The notes under the pieces: generated by a model
The model's input: the letters and a program-made list of their open reading frames with translations, nothing else
What the model was told of the DNA's origin: nothing
The model's database searches: none
Translations under genes and position numbers: made by a program
Source of the DNA: Vitreoscilla filiformis
Lineage (GTDB): Bacteria > Pseudomonadota > Gammaproteobacteria > Burkholderiales > Burkholderiaceae_C
Direction of reading: 5' to 3'
Assembly: GCF_002222655.1 (NCBI RefSeq)
Contig: NZ_CP022423.1
Span: 2,418,001 to 2,482,000, forward strand
DNA: 64,000 nucleotides
Shown here: positions 1-8,914 of the stretch, in pieces
Numbering within the stretch: position 1 is the first letter of the stretch
How the letters are laid out: every line of letters begins with the position of its first letter

Positions 1-980
1 TCGGCCAGCAACCGCCCCAGATCGACCGGCCCCACACACAACGTCAAGCGCCCTGATTCGAGGCGGGACATGTCCAGGATGTCGTTGAGCAACGCCAGTA
101 AATGCTGCGTCGCATCCTGGGCGGTTTGCAGGTAGCACCGACGCTGGTCTTCTGGCGGTTGGGTACTGAGCAGATCCAGCATGCCCAGCATGCCGTGCAA
201 AGGCGTGCGCAGTTCGTGGCTCATGGTGGCCAGGAACACACTTTTGGCTTGGTTGGCGCCATCGGCAGCGGCGCGGGCTTGTTCGAGTCGGGCGGTCAAG
301 GCTTCCAGCTCTTGGCCTCGGCGGCGGATGAGTTGAGCGTCGTAGCGCAACATCAGGGCCAAAGAGAGGGTCAGCAGACCGAACACGATGGTGGTCACCA
401 AGCCCATTTTGTTGAGCTGGGACACGGCACGAATGCGCTCATCCTCACGTTCAGAAGCACTGACGGAGGCGGCCACACTCAGCTCACGCAGGGTCGGCAA
501 CCACACCTCCAGCAAGGCTTGCAGGGCTGCCAGCTCCATCCCGGAAGGACGACCCGCTGGCGTCACCTCACCGGCAAGACGCACTGCATCGGCCAAGTGA
601 GACCACGCATACAGCGCTTCTCGGGTGGCTTCATAACGGAGATGCTGCGGCACCGCCAGCTCTTGGCGCTCCGGGCCAATCAAGCTGAGTCGGCTGACAA
701 AAATGTCGTGCCGAACCATCCAGCGGGCCGTCACCGACGGCTCATCGGGCGCCAGTTGAGCGTCTTGCAAGGCTGCGATCACACGCAATGCCTCAAACTC
801 AACTTCGGAAAACGACCACCCCCGGGCGTGATCCACCAAGGCGATGGAGCGCTCTAACAATTTGACTTGGCGAAACTGCACCCCCATCACCACCAACAAC
901 GCCAAGAACAGCGCCAAACTCAAGCCCCGAAGCAACCAACGATGCCAAGGCGAGCCAGGCTCAGCCGGAAAAAGAATCAT
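1..980 (-). CDS. Sensor histidine kinase, N-terminal part (runs off window)
   Basis: The gene reads leftward from an ATG at 980 and is cut by the window edge after about 326 codons. Two hydrophobic segments (residues about 16-35 and 192-211) bracket a helical, probably periplasmic, sensor region with no recognisable ligand domain. A short coiled coil (about 215-245) leads into a HisKA domain whose H-box [16 protein letters not shown] carries the phospho-accepting His at about residue 255. The ATP-binding domain and any receiver domains lie outside the window; the H-box style is common in hybrid kinases. Its ATG overlaps the stop codon of the upstream gene (ATGA at 977-980), so the two are probably translationally coupled and the neighbour may supply the signal-sensing partner. 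Confidence 0.9.
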   Translation of the reverse strand, partial: MILFPAEPGSPWHRWLLRGLSLALFLALLVVMGVQFRQVKLLERSIALVDHARGWSFSEVEFEALRVIAALQDAQLAPDEPSVTARWMVRHDIFVSRLSLIGPERQELAVPQHLRYEATREALYAWSHLADAVRLAGEVTPAGRPSGMELAALQALLEVWLPTLRELSVAASVSASEREDERIRAVSQLNKMGLVTTIVFGLLTLSLALMLRYDAQLIRRRGQELEALTARLEQARAAADGANQAKSVFLATMSHELRTPLHGMLGMLDLLSTQPPEDQRRCYLQTAQDATQHLLALLNDILDMSRLESGRLTLCVGPVDLGRLLA

Positions 981-1534
981 GAAATTTCAAGACGACACAA
1001 CTGCCAAACCGATCGGTTGAAATACTGCTGGCGGCGCAGCTCGTTGCGTTCGTCGAAAGGGTAGATGATGAAGAGCGGCCCACGCTCGCGCACGGGCATC
1101 GGGCGGCCATCTTGTAACAGCGCCACGATCACATTCCATTCGTCGGCGTCGCTGGCGGGCAGGTCTACGACATAGTCGTTCAGCCCGATGGCGCGCAAAA
1201 CTTGGCCTTGCGCTTGCACCTTGTCCAACACCGTGCGCAACAACGGGCCCGAGAATTGCGGACTGCCAGCATGCCAAGGAGTGCGGGTGCGAAACTGGTG
1301 TTGAGGCAGGGCCGAGAGCATGTCAAGGGTGAAGCCAAACCCTTGAGGGCTGTTGCTGACCTTGATCTTGCCTGAGATGTTGAGCACCGGCTCGCCGAGC
1401 GCCGCACGCGCCTGTCCCAGCCACGGCCAAGCTGCTGCGGCAAGAATGCATTGGCGGCGCGAGACGGAGGAAAGCATGGGCGGACGTTGAGCCGTTATGA
1501 GGTGCTGGGCAGAGTCGGGCAGTTTGAGCATCAT
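977..1534 (-). CDS. Exported molybdopterin-oxidoreductase-fold protein
   Basis: A 185-residue protein resembling the small stand-alone members of the sulfite-oxidase/molybdopterin-binding fold that often accompany sensor kinases; the family assignment rests on overall pattern (VLDKVQAQGQVLRAIGLNDY, then a VALLQDGRPMPVRERGPLFI block near the C terminus). An SRRQCILAAAAW stretch near residues 25-36 looks like a twin-arginine or Sec signal. The start at 1534 (two adjacent ATGs) is preceded by AGGGAT at a suitable distance. An alternative ATG at 1477 would give a tidier signal peptide but has no visible ribosome site. No conserved cofactor cysteine is obvious, so a sensory rather than catalytic role is possible (inference). 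Confidence 0.7.
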   Translation of the reverse strand: MMLKLPDSAQHLITAQRPPMLSSVSRRQCILAAAAWPWLGQARAALGEPVLNISGKIKVSNSPQGFGFTLDMLSALPQHQFRTRTPWHAGSPQFSGPLLRTVLDKVQAQGQVLRAIGLNDYVVDLPASDADEWNVIVALLQDGRPMPVRERGPLFIIYPFDERNELRRQQYFNRSVWQLCRLEIS

Positions 1535-1720
1535 GGCTATCCCTATAGCGTGATTGCATGCCCCGACCCCCTAATTCGTCACTTGCGCCGTGTGTTGGCA
1601 CAAGTCGCGGTGAACACGGAATCAACAGGCTGTGCATGTGATGTGGAACGGCCAATCTATCGCAGCTTGCTGCGCCCTATTTGTAACCATTTCCATTCGG
1701 CAGTGACAGAGAGTAATTCG

Positions 1721-2263
1721 ATGCAACGGACATCCTTCATTTTTCTAGGGGTGGCGGTGGCCAGTTTGACAGGCTGCACCGCTGTGGAAGGTTTAAGTGG
1801 TCGCATTTCTGAACAAATGCGAGCCGCCGAACAAAATCGGCAGCAAGCGCAAATGGAAACGGCCCGTAAACGGTGCCTAGACTATGGCTATGAACCCGGC
1901 AATGAAACTTTTGCTGCCTGTGTGCAAAAGGAATTTACCGACCTATCGACCCCACGGTCGGCAGTGACCGTGGGCAGCGTGAACATCGGCGGCAGTGCGG
2001 TCACAGGCTCAGTGGGCTGCACACTGTACGAACACGTTAACTATGGCGGAGGGGCGTACCGGTTACGCCCAAACAGTGTGGTCAATGCGCTGCCGGGTTT
2101 CAATGACCGGGCTTCGTCTGCGCGGGTGTCCGGCAGTTGCACGCTGGAGTTGTACGAACACGATGACCACCGGGGCGAGCGCCGCATCTTGCGCCAAGAC
2201 ACCTCGGAGTTCGGCCACGGGTGGAATGATCGCGTTTCCTCGGCCAAATGTTGGTGCCGATGA
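1721..2263 (+). CDS. Lipoprotein with two beta/gamma-crystallin repeats
   Basis: A 180-residue protein. Residues 1-19 form a lipoprotein signal with lipobox LTGC (Cys19 lipidated), placing it on a membrane facing the periplasm or the outside. Residues 25-75 are helical and polar. Residues about 98-178 contain two crystallin-type Greek-key repeats, each starting LYEH and each ending in the calcium double-clamp sequence: NDRASS (128-133) and NDRVSS (169-174), both fitting (N/D)(N/D)xx(S/T)S. Calcium binding is therefore expected from family knowledge; the biological role is unknown. The longer upstream reading frame lacks a signal, so ATG 1721 is chosen. A weak hairpin plus T-run follows the stop. 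Confidence 0.85.
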   Translation: MQRTSFIFLGVAVASLTGCTAVEGLSGRISEQMRAAEQNRQQAQMETARKRCLDYGYEPGNETFAACVQKEFTDLSTPRSAVTVGSVNIGGSAVTGSVGCTLYEHVNYGGGAYRLRPNSVVNALPGFNDRASSARVSGSCTLELYEHDDHRGERRILRQDTSEFGHGWNDRVSSAKCWCR

Positions 2264-2303
2264 GGGGATTGGGGGGCCTCTGACCGGTGTCAAACCTGAT
2301 GCT

Positions 2304-2358
2304 AGGGGGCTGCCGCCACAATGCCCGCCAGATGAGCCCCCTCATTCCGATCTTTTTT
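2304..2358 (+). terminator. Possible weak rho-independent terminator
   Basis: An 8-bp stem AGGGGGCT/AGCCCCCT (2304-2311 with 2335-2342) with a 23-base loop is followed ten bases later by a T-run (2352-2358). The spacing is longer than ideal, so this is tentative. Confidence 0.3.
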
Positions 2359-2371
2359 ACCCGGTGCATCC

Positions 2372-3079
2372 ATGGGCGCAACCCCTGAACCTAAAATCAT
2401 GTGCCTGCGCGGCCTGCGCAACATCGACCACGCCACGATTCGGGTATTTCTTCGACTTTTGAATTCCAGTGGCCGCGCTCACTACACCTGGAACGCCCAG
2501 ATTTGCGACGAAGCGTCCGACACGCCACCAGATTTGCTGATTTTTTCTCTGCCCGAACACGACACACTGGCCCTGCCTCCCGTGCAAGCACCGGTGATCG
2601 TGCTCAAACACCCGCAGCAGACGCCCCCCCATTGGCCTCACCATGCAGTGGCCCGCCCGTTACAAATGGAGGAATTCACCGAGGTTTTGCTGGAAATTGA
2701 ATCTTTATTGGCGACATCTTCCCAGCAGCCCGTATTTTCTCAGCATTCTCCCGTGAATTACCACGACACCCACCTGCAATACAAATTGGCCGCTTGGCCC
2801 AGCAGCAGCGTCTTGATGCAAAACCCGCAGTTTTCACGCTTGGCTGCTTTTTTACGTTCCCGGTTTTTGGGGTTCAATGAATTGATGCGCCTGAGCCGAT
2901 GTGACGACAGCACCGCTGTCCTCTTTCTGAGCACGTTGCATGACTTACATTTGTTGCAAATACAGCGACAAAACACCCTTGGGCCGGCGTCGCCCGCCGT
3001 TTTAGCCACCCCGGCGGCGCGCGTGTTGGGCATCATTGAGCGCCTGCGCCACAAAATGGGCTTGGAGAAAATGTCCTGA
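2372..3079 (+). CDS. Unrecognised protein, possible pseudo-receiver plus helical domain
   Basis: A 235-residue soluble protein that I do not recognise. The first half has the alternating hydrophobic strands ([22 protein letters not shown], then a [10 protein letters not shown] segment) of a receiver-like or other Rossmann-type fold. The C-terminal half (about 135-235) is helical and includes [17 protein letters not shown] and [13 protein letters not shown], which could be a winged-helix-like or dimerisation region. No signal peptide or membrane segment. It lies 35 bases upstream of def on the same strand and may be co-transcribed with it. A second in-frame ATG at 2399 is an alternative start; neither has a clear ribosome site. 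Confidence 0.6.
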   Translation: MGATPEPKIMCLRGLRNIDHATIRVFLRLLNSSGRAHYTWNAQICDEASDTPPDLLIFSLPEHDTLALPPVQAPVIVLKHPQQTPPHWPHHAVARPLQMEEFTEVLLEIESLLATSSQQPVFSQHSPVNYHDTHLQYKLAAWPSSSVLMQNPQFSRLAAFLRSRFLGFNELMRLSRCDDSTAVLFLSTLHDLHLLQIQRQNTLGPASPAVLATPAARVLGIIERLRHKMGLEKMS

Positions 3080-3114
3080 GTGCATCTCGCATCGCTGTTT
3101 CCAATGGAGTCACC

Positions 3115-3657
3115 ATGGCCGTCCGCCCTGTGCTGAAAATGGGGAACCCACTGCTGCTGCAAGTGGCGCGTCCCGTTGAAACCTTTGACACCCCCGCGCT
3201 GGCGCAACTGCTCCAGGATATGTTTGACACCATGGCCGCCGAAGGCGGTGTCGGCTTGGCCGCGCCCCAAATTGGGGAAGCGTGGCAAGTCGTCGTGTTC
3301 GAAGTGACGCGCAGCGAACGTTACCCCGAAGCGCCCCCCGTGCCACGTACCGTGCTCATCAACCCACACATCGAACCCCTGCCCGAACCCGATGGCACCT
3401 GTGTGCAAACGCCGGGCTGGGAAGGTTGCCTGTCCGTGCCGGGATTGCGCGGCGAGGTGCCACGCTGGCAACGCATCCGCTACAGCGGTTGGGATGCCCA
3501 AGGGCAGCGCATCGAACGCGAAGCCGAGGGCTTCCACGCCCGTGTGGTGCAGCACGAATGCGACCATCTGCTGGGCCGGCTCTACCCCACCCGCATGACC
3601 GATTTGACGCGCCTGGGTTTCACCAGCGAGCTGTTTCCCGAGCTGTCAGCGCAGTAG
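3115..3657 (+). CDS. def: Peptide deformylase
   Basis: A 180-residue cytoplasmic metalloenzyme that removes the formyl group from the N-terminal formylmethionine of new proteins. All three family motifs are intact: [10 protein letters not shown] (45-54), EGCLSVPG with the metal-binding Cys105, and QHECDHLLG with the HExxH metal and catalytic residues (147-151). Length is usual for the family. It is not in the common def-fmt arrangement here; the upstream neighbour is the unrecognised gene at 2372. Its last 12 bases overlap the end of the convergent esterase gene. Confidence 0.97.
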   Translation: MAVRPVLKMGNPLLLQVARPVETFDTPALAQLLQDMFDTMAAEGGVGLAAPQIGEAWQVVVFEVTRSERYPEAPPVPRTVLINPHIEPLPEPDGTCVQTPGWEGCLSVPGLRGEVPRWQRIRYSGWDAQGQRIEREAEGFHARVVQHECDHLLGRLYPTRMTDLTRLGFTSELFPELSAQ

Positions 3658-4311
3658 CGGCTGCACCACGGGCCAGACGTTGTCCAACAGCAGCGGCTGC
3701 GCCTGCGCGTTGGGGTGGATGCGATCGGCTTGGAACAGCGCCAGCGGGTCGGGTGCGTCGGCCACGCCACGCAAGAAAAAGGGCACCAAAGCCACGCGCT
3801 CGCTGCGCGCCAGCGTCTCAAACAGGGTGCGGAACTCCTCGGCGTAGCGCTTGCCGTAGTTGGGTGGCACCTGCATGCCCAACAGCACCGCCTTGGCCCC
3901 TGCGGTTTGGGTGCTTTGTAGCATGTGGCGCAGGTTGTCTTGGGTGCTGCTCAAGGGCAAGCCTCGCAACGCATCGTTACCCCCCAATTCGAGCAGCACG
4001 AGTTTCGGTTGATGCTGCCGCAGCAGGGCTTCGAAACGGCTGCGCCCCCCGGACGTGGTCTCACCGCTGATGCTGGCATTCACCACCCGCCACGGCGGCT
4101 GCCGTCCCTGCAACCGCTGCTGCAACAGCGCCACCCAGCCGCTGCCACGCGCCAACCCATACTCGGCGGAGAGACTGTCCCCCACCACCAGCAGTGTGCG
4201 GGTTTGTGCCGGCTGGGCCTGGGCTTGTCCGAACAGGGCGCTAAAGTGCCAGCCACCGAGGGCCCACAGGCCCTGCACGATGCGTCGGCGTCGTTGCTTG
4301 TTTTCACTCAC
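3646..4311 (-). CDS. tesA: TesA/arylesterase-type SGNH lipase
   Basis: A 221-residue SGNH hydrolase that cleaves ester or thioester bonds in the periplasm. A signal peptide covers about residues 1-33. The four family blocks are visible: GDSLSAEYG with nucleophile Ser46, a Gly block [18 protein letters not shown], and [10 protein letters not shown] with the catalytic Asp and His. The start is GTG at 4311. It is divergent from the YbbA-type ATPase with only 12 bases between the two starts, the same tesA/ybbA pairing as in enterobacteria, so each promoter must lie within the other gene or the gap. The 3' end overlaps def convergently by 12 bases. Confidence 0.93.
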   Translation of the reverse strand: MSENKQRRRRIVQGLWALGGWHFSALFGQAQAQPAQTRTLLVVGDSLSAEYGLARGSGWVALLQQRLQGRQPPWRVVNASISGETTSGGRSRFEALLRQHQPKLVLLELGGNDALRGLPLSSTQDNLRHMLQSTQTAGAKAVLLGMQVPPNYGKRYAEEFRTLFETLARSERVALVPFFLRGVADAPDPLALFQADRIHPNAQAQPLLLDNVWPVVQPLLR

Positions 4312-4323
4312 TGTGCTTGCCTC

Positions 4324-4998
4324 ATGACTTCACCCCTTATCGCGGTTCAAGGGCTGACCAAACAGGTCAGCGACGCCACTGGAATGCTGACGATTCTGCA
4401 TGACATCAGTTTCACCCTGGCGCCTCAGGAGTCGGCGGCGATTGTCGGCGCGTCGGGTTCGGGCAAAAGCACGTTGCTGTCCCTGCTGGCGGGGCTGGAT
4501 GTGCCCAGCGCAGGCAGCGTTCACATCGGTGGGGTGGATTTGTTCGCTTTGGATGAGGACGAACGCGCCGCCGTGCGCGCTCGTCACCTCGGTTTTGTGT
4601 TCCAGAGTTTTCAATTGCTGGCCAACCGCACCGCCCTGGAAAACGTGATGCTGCCCCTGGAATTGGCCGGTGCCCGCGATGCACGCACCCAAGCCCGCGA
4701 GATGCTGGAACGGGTCGGTTTGGGGCAGCGTTTGCAGCACTATCCGCGTTTGCTGTCCGGTGGCGAGCAACAGCGCGTTGGTTTGGCCCGGGCGTTTGTG
4801 ATGCGTCCGCAAGTGCTGCTGGCCGATGAGCCGACGGGCAGTTTGGATTTCGCCACCGGTGAAAAAATCATGCAACTGATGCTCGACCTGAACCGCGAGG
4901 CCGGCACCACCTTGGTGATGGTGACGCACGACCGCAGCTTGGCAGCACGCTGCCACCGCCAGTTGCACATTGAAGCAGGGCACCTGCTGCCCGCCTGA
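4324..4998 (+). CDS. ybbA: YbbA-type ABC transporter ATP-binding protein
   Basis: A 224-residue ATPase of the LolD/YbbA/MacB group. Walker A GASGSGKST (42-50), signature LSGGEQQRV, Walker B VLLADEP and the switch His (VTHD) are all present. ATG 4324 is taken because the longer open frame upstream overlaps tesA and lacks homology. In enterobacteria the next gene is ybbP, encoding the large FtsX-like permease, but here a terminator and an oppositely oriented isomerase gene follow, so the permease partner is absent from this position. The FtsX-like permease at 59262-61847 has its own ATPase and is not an obvious partner. Confidence 0.93.
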   Translation: MTSPLIAVQGLTKQVSDATGMLTILHDISFTLAPQESAAIVGASGSGKSTLLSLLAGLDVPSAGSVHIGGVDLFALDEDERAAVRARHLGFVFQSFQLLANRTALENVMLPLELAGARDARTQAREMLERVGLGQRLQHYPRLLSGGEQQRVGLARAFVMRPQVLLADEPTGSLDFATGEKIMQLMLDLNREAGTTLVMVTHDRSLAARCHRQLHIEAGHLLPA

Positions 4999-5012
4999 AT
5001 GAAGCCGGAATG

Positions 5013-5038
5013 AAAAAAGCCAGCACGGTGGCTGGCTT
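5013..5038 (-). terminator. Rho-independent terminator of the parvulin gene
   Basis: Stem AGCCAGC/GCTGGCT (5018-5024 with 5031-5037, six-base loop), followed on the minus strand by a T-run formed by the A-tract at 5013-5018. It lies 47 bases beyond the isomerase stop codon. Confidence 0.8.
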
Positions 5039-5085
5039 GGGTGCGGCAACCGCTCCCTCTGGGGGAGCGAGAACGGCGGATGGGT

Positions 5086-5886
5086 TTATTCCATCGCGCT
5101 GAACTTGTAGTCCGTCTTGGCGGCTTTGCGCAGGTCTTCTTGGTACTGCTGGAGCTTCTTTTGCCCCATGCGCTGCAACAGTTGGCCCTTGACGTCGTCA
5201 AACCCCGGGAATTGGGTTTCGCGCTGGTCTTCCAGCAAGATGACGTGGAAGCCGAATTGGGTCTTGACGGGCTCCAGCGTGTACTCGCCCTTCTTCAGTG
5301 CGGCCATGGCCTTACCGAACTCAGGCACGTAGGCTTCGGGCTTGGCAAAGTCCAGATCGCCGCCGTTTTCAGCCGAGCCCGGATCCTTGGAATTGGCCTT
5401 GGCCAGGTCTTCAAACTTGGCACCGGCCTTCAGGTCGGCGATCAGCTTGCGGGCGGTGTCTTCGCTTTCGACCAGGATGTGGCGAGCGCGGTACTCGGTG
5501 CCGGACGAAGCTGCCTTGATGCGATCGTATTCAGCCCGGGCGTCCGCTTCGTTGACGCTGTTCTTCTTTTGGAAGTCTTCGAACAGCGCACGGATCAACA
5601 CGGTCTGGCGCATCAGTTCCAACTCGGCCTTGTAAGCGGCGGTGGCGGGGATGCCACGGCGCTCAGCCTCCTGGGCAAAAATCTCGCGCAGCACGACTTC
5701 GTCACGCGCACGCGATTCCATTTCAGCGGAGACGGGCTGACCCGCACGGGACGCTTGTTGCAGCAGCGGCTCCAAGCGGGACTTGGGCACGGGCTTGCCG
5801 TTGACAATGGCCACGTTCTGGGCCTGGGCAGCCAGCGGCAGGATGATGGCCGCAGCGGCCAGCAGGACGGTGGACTTCAGCTTCAT
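5086..5886 (-). CDS. Periplasmic parvulin-type peptidyl-prolyl isomerase
   Basis: A 266-residue secreted foldase. Residues 1-22 are a clean Sec signal (ending AQA). A SurA/PrsA-like helical N region (about 28-125) precedes one parvulin rotamase domain (about 132-230), recognisable by ARHILVESEDTARKLI, GGDLDFAKPEAYVPEF and TQFGFHVILLED. It probably assists folding of outer-membrane or periplasmic proteins. It is the last gene of a closely spaced leftward cluster (selO-msrB-yciB-bolA-this gene), 44 bases after bolA, and ends at a terminator. Paralogues of this PrsA-like class are common in Burkholderiales next to bolA and yciB. Confidence 0.93.
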   Translation of the reverse strand: MKLKSTVLLAAAAIILPLAAQAQNVAIVNGKPVPKSRLEPLLQQASRAGQPVSAEMESRARDEVVLREIFAQEAERRGIPATAAYKAELELMRQTVLIRALFEDFQKKNSVNEADARAEYDRIKAASSGTEYRARHILVESEDTARKLIADLKAGAKFEDLAKANSKDPGSAENGGDLDFAKPEAYVPEFGKAMAALKKGEYTLEPVKTQFGFHVILLEDQRETQFPGFDDVKGQLLQRMGQKKLQQYQEDLRKAAKTDYKFSAME

Positions 5887-5930
5887 GCAGAGGATCTTTC
5901 TAGGGCACTCGGTCTGGGCCGATCAGTGTG

Positions 5931-6221
5931 TCAGGCTTCACCCGGGGCGCGGGCATCAATCACCAGGGCGTGGATGCCCGGCCCGCCACCCTGGGGCAGC
6001 AAATGGCGCAGGGCATGATACACGAGGCGATGTCGGGCCACCCGGCCCAATCCGGCAAAGCGTTCGCTGGTGATTTGCAGCGAAAAATGGCTGCCATCAC
6101 CCGCGCCAGCGTGACCGGCGTGGGCGGCGCTGTCGTCGCGCACGGTGAGTTCGAGGGGGGCCAGTTCGGCCCGCAAAGCGGCTTCAATGGCCGCCACGGT
6201 GGCAGGGGGCATCGTGGTCAT
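5931..6221 (-). CDS. bolA: BolA family protein
   Basis: A 96-residue BolA-fold protein; BolA proteins partner with monothiol glutaredoxins in iron-sulfur cluster handling and affect cell shape under stress. The typical core is visible: SHFSLQITSERFAGLGRVAR, the helix RHRLVYHALRHLL and the terminal strand GIHALVIDARAP, where the His of IHAL is the usual cluster-ligand position. ATG 6221 gives the expected length; the longer frame has no similarity upstream. It sits 29 bases after yciB in the same direction. Confidence 0.93.
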   Translation of the reverse strand: MTTMPPATVAAIEAALRAELAPLELTVRDDSAAHAGHAGAGDGSHFSLQITSERFAGLGRVARHRLVYHALRHLLPQGGGPGIHALVIDARAPGEA

Positions 6222-6250
6222 GGGCAAGAGAGGCTGGGGGACGATGGGCG

Positions 6251-6892
6251 TCAGGGTTTGGGGGCGCCGGCGTCGTCTTCGGGCGGCAGGTGGCGGTGGA
6301 TGTAAAAACCTTGGCCGACCATGAACACCGCCATCAGTGCGGTGATGCCAAACACTTTGAAGTTCACCCAAGTGGAGGTGTCCACGCTGTAGGCGACGGC
6401 GATGTTGAGCACCGCCATGGTGGCGAAAAACAGCACCCAGGCGCGGTTGAGCGTGGCCCACACGGCATCCGGCAAGGCCAGTTGATCGCCAATCATGGCG
6501 CGGATCAGGTTCTTTCCAGCCAACCACGGGCTCAGGCCCAGCACCAGGGCAAAGGCGGCATACAGGCCGGTGGGTTTCCACTTGATGAAGGTGTCACTGT
6601 GCAGCCAGACGGTGAGCCCGCCCAACACCACCACCATCACCAAGCTGATCCACAGCATCAGATCGACTTTCTGGCGCCGCACTTTCAAGTACAGCACTTG
6701 CAGCAGCGTGGCCGCGATCACCACCAGGGTGGAGAGCAGCACCGGCGCCTCTGCCAACCCCACTTGGCCCCCGGACACCAAAAACCCAAAGTGCTCCGAG
6801 GCGAAGGCAGCAGCGGCCTCTTTGTTGCCGTCCGCATAACGGAAGGTGGCGAAAAAGAGGATCAGGGGCAGAAAGTCGAGCAGCAGTTTCAT
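6251..6892 (-). CDS. yciB: Inner-membrane septation protein A (YciB/IspZ)
   Basis: A 213-residue integral membrane protein of the YciB (septation protein A) family, implicated in cell-envelope growth and division. The family start [14 protein letters not shown] is present, followed by about five membrane segments and [17 protein letters not shown] in the middle. ATG 6892 overlaps the msrB stop (ATGA at 6889-6892), indicating translational coupling. The msrB-yciB-bolA-isomerase order is typical of related Burkholderiales. Confidence 0.95.
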   Translation of the reverse strand: MKLLLDFLPLILFFATFRYADGNKEAAAAFASEHFGFLVSGGQVGLAEAPVLLSTLVVIAATLLQVLYLKVRRQKVDLMLWISLVMVVVLGGLTVWLHSDTFIKWKPTGLYAAFALVLGLSPWLAGKNLIRAMIGDQLALPDAVWATLNRAWVLFFATMAVLNIAVAYSVDTSTWVNFKVFGITALMAVFMVGQGFYIHRHLPPEDDAGAPKP

Positions 6893-7326
6893 GGGGTGGG
6901 TGGTGCGTCGGCAATGGGCGCGAAGTGTATCGCCGCTGAATTGATGCAAAACCGTTCACCCGTGGGGGCCGGGCCATCGTCAAAAACGTGGCCGAGGTGC
7001 GAACCGCAGGCGGCGCAGCGCACTTCCACCCGCGTCATGCCGTGGGAACGGTCGATCACCCGCTCAATGCGCCCGTCTTCAATGGCCGCCCAGTAGCTGG
7101 GCCAACCGCAGCCGGCGTCGAACTTGGTTTCAGAGTCGAACAGCGCCGTGCCGCAGCCGACGCAGGTGTAACGCCCCGACGCCCAATGGTTCCAAAACGA
7201 ACCGGTGAACGCCCGCTCGGTGGCGGCTTGACGGGCCACGGCGTATTGCACCGGGGTCAGCTCGGCGCGCCATTGGGCGTCGGATTTTTGGATGGGGTAT
7301 TGAGGATCGTTGTGCGGGTGGCTCAT
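6889..7326 (-). CDS. msrB: Peptide-methionine (R)-S-oxide reductase
   Basis: A 145-residue cytosolic enzyme reducing the R form of methionine sulfoxide in proteins. Two zinc-binding CxxC pairs ([11 protein letters not shown] and [11 protein letters not shown]), [18 protein letters not shown] and the catalytic Cys in RFCINSAAI are all visible. ATG 7326 has an excellent AAGGAG ribosome site; the longer frame upstream would run towards selO. It is 20 bases downstream of selO, another redox-stress protein, so the two are probably co-expressed. Confidence 0.96.
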   Translation of the reverse strand: MSHPHNDPQYPIQKSDAQWRAELTPVQYAVARQAATERAFTGSFWNHWASGRYTCVGCGTALFDSETKFDAGCGWPSYWAAIEDGRIERVIDRSHGMTRVEVRCAACGSHLGHVFDDGPAPTGERFCINSAAIHFAPIADAPPTP

Positions 7327-7346
7327 GGTGAGGCTCCTTGCCAAGT

Positions 7347-8849
7347 TCAGGATGAGCACGACACCTGCAACTGCCCCGCCCAATCCGGCGGGAAACCGGC
7401 CAGGGCGTCGTGCTCGGGTTGTTCGTCGAACGGGCGCTGCAAAACTTTCAGCAAACGCTGCACCGCGCTGACATCCCCGGCTTCAGCAGCCACGATGGCT
7501 TCTTCCGCCAAATGGTTGCGCAGCACGTATTTCGGGTTGACGCCAGCCATGCGCGCCTGGCGCTCGGCATCGACGCTGCCTTCGGCGCACAGCCGGGCGG
7601 CGTAACGCTGCGCCCAGGCGTCGAAGGCTTCAGGGCGCAGGAACAGATCGCGCACCCGGTCGTTGCGAGCGTCGGGGGCGGTGCTGAATTCGCCCAGGCG
7701 GCGCAGGGTGATGGTGTGGTCGGCGCGGTCTTGCGTCATCAGGGTAAGCAGCTCACGCACCAAGGTGCGATCTTCCGCTTGATGGGTGCGCAGACCGAGT
7801 TTGGCTTGCCACAGTGCGCGGGTGCGGGCTTCGAAGGTGGGCGAGAACGTGTCCAGCTCGGCGCGGATGCGTTCGACCTCGGCGGGCTCCCCCTCACCGG
7901 AACCGACCAGCGGCACCAGCGCCTGCGCCAAGGCGTACAGGTTCCACCACGCGATGTGCGGCTGGTGGGCGTAGGCGTAGCGACCGGAGGTGTCGCTGTG
8001 GTTGCAGATGTGTTCGGGGTCGTGGGCGTCGAGAAACCCGAAGGGGCCGTAATCGAGGGTCAGGCCGAGCACGCTCATGTTGTCGGTGTTCATCACGCCA
8101 TGACAGAAGCCTACGGCCTGCCACTGCGCCAGCAAGTCAGCCGTGCGTTGCGTGACCTCGCGCAGAAAGGCCAGCGCGGGCGCGTCGCTGTCGCGGCAAG
8201 CGGGGAAATGGTGGGTCAGGGTGAACTCGAACAACTGGCGCAGGGCAGCATGTTGGCCGGAGTGGGCGAAATGCTCGAAATGCCCAAACCGCAAAAACGA
8301 CGGTGCCACCCGCGCCACGACAGCCGCCGTTTCCACCCGCTCGCGCCGCACGGGTTCGGGCGAGCCGATCAGGCACAGCGCCCGCGTGGTGGGGATGCCC
8401 AAAGCGTGCATGGCCTCGGAACACAAAAATTCGCGGATGGAGGAGCGCAGCACGGCGCGCCCATCGCCCATGCGGGAGTAAGGCGTGCGCCCGGCGCCTT
8501 TGAGCTGGATTTCCTGCGGGCCGTGCGGCGTGTCCACCTCGCCCAGCAGCAGGGCGCGGCCATCGCCCAAACGCCCCGCCCATTGGCCGAACTGGTGGCC
8601 GCTGTAGACGCTGGCCAACGGGCGCATGCCCGGCCACGTCGTGTGGCCGCTGAAGACGGCCAGCGCGTCGGGCGTGGCCCAGGTGTCGGCGGGCCAGCCC
8701 AGCAGGGTGGCGCAGGCGTCACTGGTGGCGACCCAGTGCGGATTCGGCAGCGCCTGCGCCGGCAACTCGGTGAAAAACGCCAGGCCCAAGGTGGCGAAGC
8801 GGTTGCACCACGCCTCAGCAGGGGGTGGGAAGGGGCGGGAGGTGGTCAT
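7347..8849 (-). CDS. selO: Protein adenylyltransferase SelO
   Basis: A 500-residue pseudokinase-fold enzyme of the SelO (YdiU) family, which transfers AMP to Ser, Thr or Tyr of target proteins and is linked to oxidative stress. Family marks include [38 protein letters not shown] and [12 protein letters not shown] with the metal-binding residues. The C terminus QVSCSS keeps the conserved Cys two residues before the end, where eukaryotic members carry selenocysteine. It is the first gene of the leftward cluster running through msrB and is divergent from the Liv-type operon 65 bases away. Confidence 0.95.
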   Translation of the reverse strand: MTTSRPFPPPAEAWCNRFATLGLAFFTELPAQALPNPHWVATSDACATLLGWPADTWATPDALAVFSGHTTWPGMRPLASVYSGHQFGQWAGRLGDGRALLLGEVDTPHGPQEIQLKGAGRTPYSRMGDGRAVLRSSIREFLCSEAMHALGIPTTRALCLIGSPEPVRRERVETAAVVARVAPSFLRFGHFEHFAHSGQHAALRQLFEFTLTHHFPACRDSDAPALAFLREVTQRTADLLAQWQAVGFCHGVMNTDNMSVLGLTLDYGPFGFLDAHDPEHICNHSDTSGRYAYAHQPHIAWWNLYALAQALVPLVGSGEGEPAEVERIRAELDTFSPTFEARTRALWQAKLGLRTHQAEDRTLVRELLTLMTQDRADHTITLRRLGEFSTAPDARNDRVRDLFLRPEAFDAWAQRYAARLCAEGSVDAERQARMAGVNPKYVLRNHLAEEAIVAAEAGDVSAVQRLLKVLQRPFDEQPEHDALAGFPPDWAGQLQVSCSS

Positions 8850-8914
8850 GGGCGGCAGTGTAGGCAGGCGACTCCAGCCCGGTCAGGCTGAGGGGATTGG
8901 GGACAATCCCCCCC

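Noticed and set aside
102..857. Rightward open frame across the histidine kinase gene
   Set aside because: The reverse strand carries an unmistakable HisKA domain in a continuous frame; the rightward translation is low-complexity and Gln/His-rich as expected of an antisense frame in GC-rich DNA.
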